DNA from: Trueperaceae bacterium
GTDB lineage: Bacteria; Deinococcota; Deinococci; Deinococcales; Trueperaceae
Length of the DNA stretch: 62,736 bases
Direction: 5' to 3'
NCBI GenBank assembly: GCA_011390455.1
Contig: JAABSI010000004.1
Coordinates: 1 to 62,736, forward strand
The notes below the pieces were generated by a model. It did not search any database and was not told the origin of the DNA. It saw nothing but the letters and a program-made list of their open reading frames with translations. This document shows positions 58,624-62,736 of the stretch, piece after piece. The translations under genes were made by a program, and so were the position numbers. The first letter of the stretch is position 1. Each line of letters begins with the position of its first letter.

Positions 58624-60326
58624 CGGGCCGTCGCATCGCGGAGGTCGCGGGTGACGATCTCGAAGCCGAGCCGCTCCCCCTGCTCCAGGTACCACTCGAT
58701 GTCGGCGCTGCGCGTCTGCGGTCCGAGCGAGGCGCGGTCGAAGGCGCGCGTCGCGGTCATGATCATCGTCTCCGCGAGGCACGCCGGCACCAGGCCGTCG
58801 CCGAAGTGCAGGTCGATCGCCGTGCGCAGCGCGCCGGGCGGCCGCACCACGCCGCCGGGCACCACCTGGACGCCCGGCACGTCGGCGACGTCCGGATGCA
58901 CGTCGGCCGGGCGCCCGAGGTCGTAGACCCAGGCCCCCGGCTTGACGTGGTGCGGAAGCACCACCGGGTCCGGATCGCTCGTCGCGGTGAAGATCAGGTC
59001 GGCGCCCTGGACCGCGCCGACGTCGGTGGCGACCTCGATGGCGACGTCGGGGTGCTTGCGGGCGAGCGTGGCGGCCGAGCGCTCGAGTCGCTCGAGGTCG
59101 CGGCCGACCAGCACCAGCTTGCCGACCTCGCCGGCGAGCACGCGCGCCACCCCGAAGGCCACCACCCCGTTCGCCCCCACCACGGCGGCGGTCGCGTGGC
59201 GCAGGTCGCCCCCCTCCGCTTGGAAGCGCTCGAGCAGGCCCGGCACCGCGGCGCGGACCGTCCCGGCGGTGTAGGCGCCGCCGTTGGTGATCGCGAGGTC
59301 GGGGACCGCGGCTTGGACGGCGAGCCCCTTCTCGCCGACGGTCGACCAGAAGGCGCCGAGCCCGAACGCCTCCGCCCCCATCTCGCGCGCGAGCCGCGCG
59401 CCGAGGATCGCCATGCGGGTCGCCCCGTCCGTGTCGCCGCGGATCTGGTCCGGCAGCAGCGGTCCGGTGATCAGCGCCATCCGAAGCTCGCGACCGTCCG
59501 GCAGCGCGACGCCACGGATCTCGCCCTGCACCTGCGGCCGCAGGTGCGGAAGCACCCACCGCAGCCACGAGAGCGGCAGCCAGCCGCGGGCGAGCAAGAA
59601 GCGCAGCCAGCTCTGGCTGCGCGGCTGCGCCAGGTCGTCGACCGTCATCGGGTGCACCATGAAGGCCGCGAGGACGACGTTCGGGTCGAGCCCGCGCACG
59701 GGCGGCGGATCGCCGAGCCGCGCCTCGGTGCCATCCCGAACGCGCGCCCAGGCGGACTTCTGGCGCCAGCCACCGATGACCGCCATCCCGACCGCCGCGG
59801 CGAGGTCCCAGGATCCGGCACCCGCTACGGCGAGCGCCAGCGGCAGGGTGGCGAGCCCCGCGAGCGTCCCGAACGCGACGTAGCGCGAAGCGGCCAGCAC
59901 CGCCGCGTACGCGACCACCGGCACCGCGAGTGCCCATGCCGGCGCCCCACCGACCGCCGCCCAACCGGCGAGGACGCCGAGCAGCACGCCGTTGCCTCGC
60001 CCCCGAGGCAGGTGCCCGCCCCAGGCGCCGGGCCAGGGGGCGACGTGGCCCACGTACGCCCCGGCGGCCGCCAGCGGCGCGGCGGCCGGGGCGAGCGCAC
60101 CGAGCGCCGCCACCGCGAAGGCCCCCTTGAAGAGGTCGAGGAAGAAGGAGCCGAACGCGGCCGGCGCGCCCGCGAGCCGGAAGACGTTCTCGACCCCGAG
60201 GAGGTGCGGGTTGAGGTCGCGCGCCTCGTGGCCGGTCAGCCGATGGACCCAAGCCGCCCCCACGGGCACCGTGCCGATCACGTACGCGAGAGCGCCCGCA
60301 AGCAGCGCCAGAGCCGGTTCGACCAT
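58620..60326 (-). CDS. PlsY-like acyltransferase fused to an acyl-ACP-reductase-like domain
   Basis: A 568-residue fusion. Residues 1-190 look like the membrane enzyme PlsY (five hydrophobic segments, FFLDLFKGAFAVAALGA, YVGHVAPWPGAWGG). Its canonical GSGNxGATN becomes HLLGVENVFR and GGKGVAT becomes RGRGNGVLLG, so glycerol-3-phosphate acylation is doubtful. Residues 210-568 resemble cyanobacterial acyl-ACP reductase (AAR). They include LGAFWSTVGEKGL, a nucleotide loop VVGANGVVAFG near 382-392, and ACLAETM with Cys516, matching the AAR thioester cysteine in ACFAEAM. It may release fatty aldehyde from acyl-ACP or acyl-phosphate. ATG 60326 is chosen for the TAGGAT box 7 bases upstream. Operon head for prmA-rsmE. 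Confidence 0.78.
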   Translation of the reverse strand: MVEPALALLAGALAYVIGTVPVGAAWVHRLTGHEARDLNPHLLGVENVFRLAGAPAAFGSFFLDLFKGAFAVAALGALAPAAAPLAAAGAYVGHVAPWPGAWGGHLPRGRGNGVLLGVLAGWAAVGGAPAWALAVPVVAYAAVLAASRYVAFGTLAGLATLPLALAVAGAGSWDLAAAVGMAVIGGWRQKSAWARVRDGTEARLGDPPPVRGLDPNVVLAAFMVHPMTVDDLAQPRSQSWLRFLLARGWLPLSWLRWVLPHLRPQVQGEIRGVALPDGRELRMALITGPLLPDQIRGDTDGATRMAILGARLAREMGAEAFGLGAFWSTVGEKGLAVQAAVPDLAITNGGAYTAGTVRAAVPGLLERFQAEGGDLRHATAAVVGANGVVAFGVARVLAGEVGKLVLVGRDLERLERSAATLARKHPDVAIEVATDVGAVQGADLIFTATSDPDPVVLPHHVKPGAWVYDLGRPADVHPDVADVPGVQVVPGGVVRPPGALRTAIDLHFGDGLVPACLAETMIMTATRAFDRASLGPQTRSADIEWYLEQGERLGFEIVTRDLRDATAR

Positions 60327-60333
60327 GAGGGCC

Positions 60334-60339
60334 ATCCTA
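60334..60339 (-). promoter_or_regulatory. -10 box for the leaderless PlsY-AAR operon
   Basis: TAGGAT on the minus strand, 7 bases (GGCCCTC) before the ATG at 60326. The in-frame ATG at 60335 overlaps this box and is therefore rejected. Confidence 0.6.
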
Positions 60340-60420
60340 CGCGGCCCGCGACCCCTGGGCGGCGGATGCGCGTCCGGGGCACCTGCCCGGGCCCGCCGCC
60401 GGATCGCGAGGAGCGTGTCG

Positions 60421-60426
60421 TAGCAT
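60421..60426 (+). promoter_or_regulatory. -10 box for leaderless dnaB mRNA
   Basis: TAGCAT followed by GGTGCGC (7 bases) and the GTG at 60434. An ATG at 60425 falls within the box. Confidence 0.6.
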
Positions 60427-60433
60427 GGTGCGC

Positions 60434-61762
60434 GTGGAAAGCCGGACCCCGCCGCACAACCTGGACGCCGAGAAGAGCGTCCTGGGCAGCATCCTTCTCG
60501 ACAACGAGGTGTACCCCAGCCTCGAGGGCACGTTGACGGCCGAGCACTTCTACAAGGAGGGGCACCGCAAGGTGTGGCGGGCGATCGAGCGCCTGTTCCG
60601 GCGCAGCGAGCCCATGGACCTGGTCACGCTCACCGAGGAGCTGCGCCAAACGGGCGACCTCGAGGCGGTCGGCAGCGTCGCCTACCTGATCGGGCTGGCC
60701 GAAGGGGTGCCGACCGCGGCGTACGCCGAGAGCTACGCCAACATCGTCCGCGAGAAGGCGGTCCTGCGCGACCTGATCGGCGCCAGCGGCCGCATCCTGC
60801 AGAACGCCTACGAGCAATCGGCCCCGCTCGAGCAGCTCCTGGACGAGGCCGAGTCCTCGATCTTCGAGCTCGCCACCTCCAAGCGCCGCAGCTTCTTCGA
60901 GGGCATGCCGCTCCTCGTCCACGAGACCTTCCAGAAGATCAACGAGTACTTCGCCAACCCCGACCCGGTGTCGGGGCTGCGCATGGGCTTCAAGGAACTG
61001 GACCAGATGACGGCCGGCCTCCAGGCCTCGAGCCTGAACGTCCTCGCGGCGCGCCCGTCGATGGGCAAGACCGCGTTCGCGCTGACGATCGCGCTGAACG
61101 CCGCGCTGCGCGAGGCGAAGACGGTGGGGGTCTTCTCGCTCGAGATGTCGGGGGTGCAGCTGGTCACGCGCATGCTCTGCTCCGAGGCCCGCGTCGACAT
61201 GAGCCGCGTGCGCAGCGGCCAGCTCTCCGACCGCGACTTCCAGCGCTTGGCGGACACCGCCGGCCGCATGTCCGAGGCGAAGGTCTTCATCGACGACAAC
61301 GCCGACATGACGGTCATGGAGCTGCGCTCGCGCGCGCGGCGGCTGATGGCGGAGCACGACCTCGGCCTGATCATCATCGACTACCTGCAGCTGATGTCGG
61401 GCGGTCACGGCCGCCAGACCGAGAACCGGCAGCAGGAGATCAGCACGATCTCGCGCAGCCTAAAAGCACTTGCGCGCGAGCTCGACATCCCGGTGCTGGT
61501 GCTTTCGCAGCTCTCACGCGCGGTCGAAGCGCGGCCGAACAAGCGACCGATGCTTTCGGACCTGAGGGAATCGGGCGCGATCGAGCAAGACGCGGACCTC
61601 GTGATGTTCATCTACCGCGACGAGTACTACGACCCGCACTCCGAGAAGCAGGGCATCGCCGAGATCATCGTCGGCAAGCAGCGCAACGGACCGACCGGCC
61701 ACGTCGACCTGCAGTTCCACAACGCCCACGTGCGCTTCAACGACCTCGCGCGGCAAGGCTGA
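60434..61762 (+). CDS. dnaB: Replicative DNA helicase
   Basis: A 442-residue hexameric helicase. An N-terminal primase-binding domain (PPHNLDAEKSVLGSILLDNEVYP) precedes the RecA-like domain with Walker A ARPSMGKTAFAL (K212), VGVFSLEMSGVQLVTRMLCSEA, Walker B LGLIIIDYLQLM, and SQLSRAVEARPNKRPMLSDLRESGAIEQDAD. No intein is present. The GTG at 60434 gives the usual short N-terminus and fits the leaderless box. It is divergent from the PlsY-AAR operon with a 107-bp gap. Confidence 0.97.
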   Translation: MESRTPPHNLDAEKSVLGSILLDNEVYPSLEGTLTAEHFYKEGHRKVWRAIERLFRRSEPMDLVTLTEELRQTGDLEAVGSVAYLIGLAEGVPTAAYAESYANIVREKAVLRDLIGASGRILQNAYEQSAPLEQLLDEAESSIFELATSKRRSFFEGMPLLVHETFQKINEYFANPDPVSGLRMGFKELDQMTAGLQASSLNVLAARPSMGKTAFALTIALNAALREAKTVGVFSLEMSGVQLVTRMLCSEARVDMSRVRSGQLSDRDFQRLADTAGRMSEAKVFIDDNADMTVMELRSRARRLMAEHDLGLIIIDYLQLMSGGHGRQTENRQQEISTISRSLKALARELDIPVLVLSQLSRAVEARPNKRPMLSDLRESGAIEQDADLVMFIYRDEYYDPHSEKQGIAEIIVGKQRNGPTGHVDLQFHNAHVRFNDLARQG

Positions 61763-62003
61763 GCGTCGGGCACGCGATCTCGAGGTACGGTCGCCCAACA
61801 GGTGTAACAGCGTTCTTGTTCTCGCACGCCCTACCTCGGCGCCCCTGCCGTGCGAAACGTGGTCTTCGCAGGTGCCTCGAAGGGGTCCGCAGCCGACCCC
61901 CATCACCCCCGAATCGCACGAACCCCGCCCTGTGCGAAAAATCCTCCCGTTCCCATGAGAGGTGCGTGATACTCTCCGACAAGGTTTTCGAGGAGGAGTC
62001 GCT
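61763..62003 (+). other. Intergenic region dnaB-pilM
   Basis: 241 bp, less GC-rich than the rest. It contains two copies of GTGCGAAA (61850-61857 and 61932-61939) and a possible pilM -10 (GATACT 61968-61973, overlapping TACTCT). No ORF or RNA family was recognised. Confidence 0.4.
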
Positions 62004-62736
62004 ATGGCCTCATCGCGCGAACGAATGTCGCGCTTCCTACGACCCCGGATCGAAGCCGTCGGCCTCGAGATCGGGACGTCCGCCCTCAAGGTGGTCGAGC
62101 TTCGCCAAGGCAAGCCGCCCAGCCTCGCCGCGCTGGCGACGCGCCCTATGCCGCCCGGCCTGGTGCAGGACGACCAGATCACCGACGCCCCCGGGCTCGC
62201 CGCCGAGATCAAGGCGCTCTTCGACGACGCCGGCGTGCGCAAGCGCCACGTCGTCTCGGCCGTCTCGAACCGCCAGGCGATCACCCGCAACATCATGGTC
62301 CCGAAGATGACGCTGCAGGAGCTCGAAGAGGCGATCAAGTGGGAGGCGGAGCGCTACATCCCCTTCCCGATCGACGAGGTCGAACTCGACTTCTTCGTGC
62401 TCGACAACCCCGAGGACGTCGCCGACGGCGGCCAACTCGAGGTCGTCATCGCCGCGGCCCGCCTCGACCTGCTCACCCAGCAGGTCGAAGCTCTGCGCCT
62501 CGCGAACCTCGAACCCGTCGTCATCGACATCAAGCCGTTCGCGCTCCTGCGCTCGCTCAAGGGGGCGCTCCTCGGCGAACACCTCACCAAGACGACCCTC
62601 TCGGGCATGGGGTACACCGAGGCCAACGAGATCGGCGTGGTGCTCGAGATCGCCGCTTCGAACAGCACGATCACGCTGGTGCGCGGCGAGCGGGTCCTGA
62701 TGAACCGCAACATCGCGATCAGCGGCGACGACTTCA
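62004..62736 (+). CDS. pilM: Type IV pilus assembly protein PilM (N-terminal part)
   Basis: The visible 244 residues begin MASSRERMSRFLRPRIEAVGLEIGTSALKVVELRQGK, the actin-like nucleotide-binding opening of PilM. They continue with KRHVVSAVSNRQAITRNIMVPKM, LEEAIKWEAERYIPFPIDEVELDFFVL (the PilN-binding conserved block), and VVLEIAASNSTITLVRGERVL. PilM is the cytoplasmic actin-fold component of the pilus and DNA-uptake machine. It normally heads pilMNOPQ, which would lie past the window end. GAGGAGGAG precedes the ATG. Confidence 0.95.
   Translation, partial: MASSRERMSRFLRPRIEAVGLEIGTSALKVVELRQGKPPSLAALATRPMPPGLVQDDQITDAPGLAAEIKALFDDAGVRKRHVVSAVSNRQAITRNIMVPKMTLQELEEAIKWEAERYIPFPIDEVELDFFVLDNPEDVADGGQLEVVIAAARLDLLTQQVEALRLANLEPVVIDIKPFALLRSLKGALLGEHLTKTTLSGMGYTEANEIGVVLEIAASNSTITLVRGERVLMNRNIAISGDDF

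Noticed and set aside
60327..60335. Upstream ATG (60335) as start of the PlsY-AAR gene
   Set aside because: It overlaps the TAGGAT -10 box; the ATG at 60326 has the standard 7-base spacing.

Overview
The window is very GC-rich bacterial chromosome with dense gene packing. It most likely comes from a member of the Deinococcota (Deinococcus-Thermus), possibly Truepera-like. The clues are a tmRNA tag ending GNQNYALAA, a giant TamB-type protein of about 3165 residues, the rimP-nusA-ylxR-infB order, a fused SecDF, the MetX-MetY methionine route, and promoters of the TANNNT type sitting directly on start codons, as described for leaderless mRNAs in Deinococcus. The phylum is an inference from gene content. 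No mobile element, CRISPR array or rRNA was seen.

Layout, left half. A minus-strand run of ABC-F ATPase, FAH-family hydrolase, purN and purD (cut by the edge) is followed by a MalK/UgpC-type sugar ABC ATPase. A divergent Phd-ParE toxin-antitoxin pair comes next, then the tmRNA gene (ssrA), an orphan BMP/nucleoside-type double ATPase, metX-metY, a DegT-type aminotransferase, the SRP RNA gene (ffs), a low-molecular-weight phosphatase and a bifunctional Rel. Next is an envelope block on the minus strand: LptA-like, LptD-like (with the conserved cysteine pattern) and LptF-like proteins. It is followed by two M16 peptidases (one active, one inactive), an SDR enzyme, trpC and an acylphosphatase. 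TamB fills 23.0-32.5 kb on the plus strand.

Layout, right half. This part holds pckA, an ABC exporter pair with the S41 peptidase CtpA upstream, and divergent glgA with a coupled TPR protein. A secreted FAS1 fusion protein and glmS follow. Then come pheS-pheT with a CvpA-like gene, a class V aminotransferase with a hypothetical partner, rimP-nusA-ylxR-infB, a small secreted protein and secDF. A minus-strand operon of a PlsY-acyl-ACP-reductase fusion, prmA, rsmE and a lipoprotein follows, and the window ends with dnaB and the start of pilM.

Signals that cut across genes. (1) At least twelve start codons lie 5-7 nt after a TANNNT -10 box, which predicts leaderless transcripts. (2) Operon genes are stitched together by 4-bp GTGA or ATGA overlaps. 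(3) Several gene ends carry long GC-only hairpins without a U-tract. (4) Three leaders look regulatory: a pheST attenuator with a leaderless leader peptide, a two-hairpin leader before the class V aminotransferase, and a 9-codon leaderless ORF overlapping ctpA. (5) The most unusual protein is the PlsY-AAR fusion, which keeps the reductase cysteine but has lost canonical PlsY motifs. It could supply fatty aldehyde for the alkylamine phosphoglycolipids known from Deinococcus.
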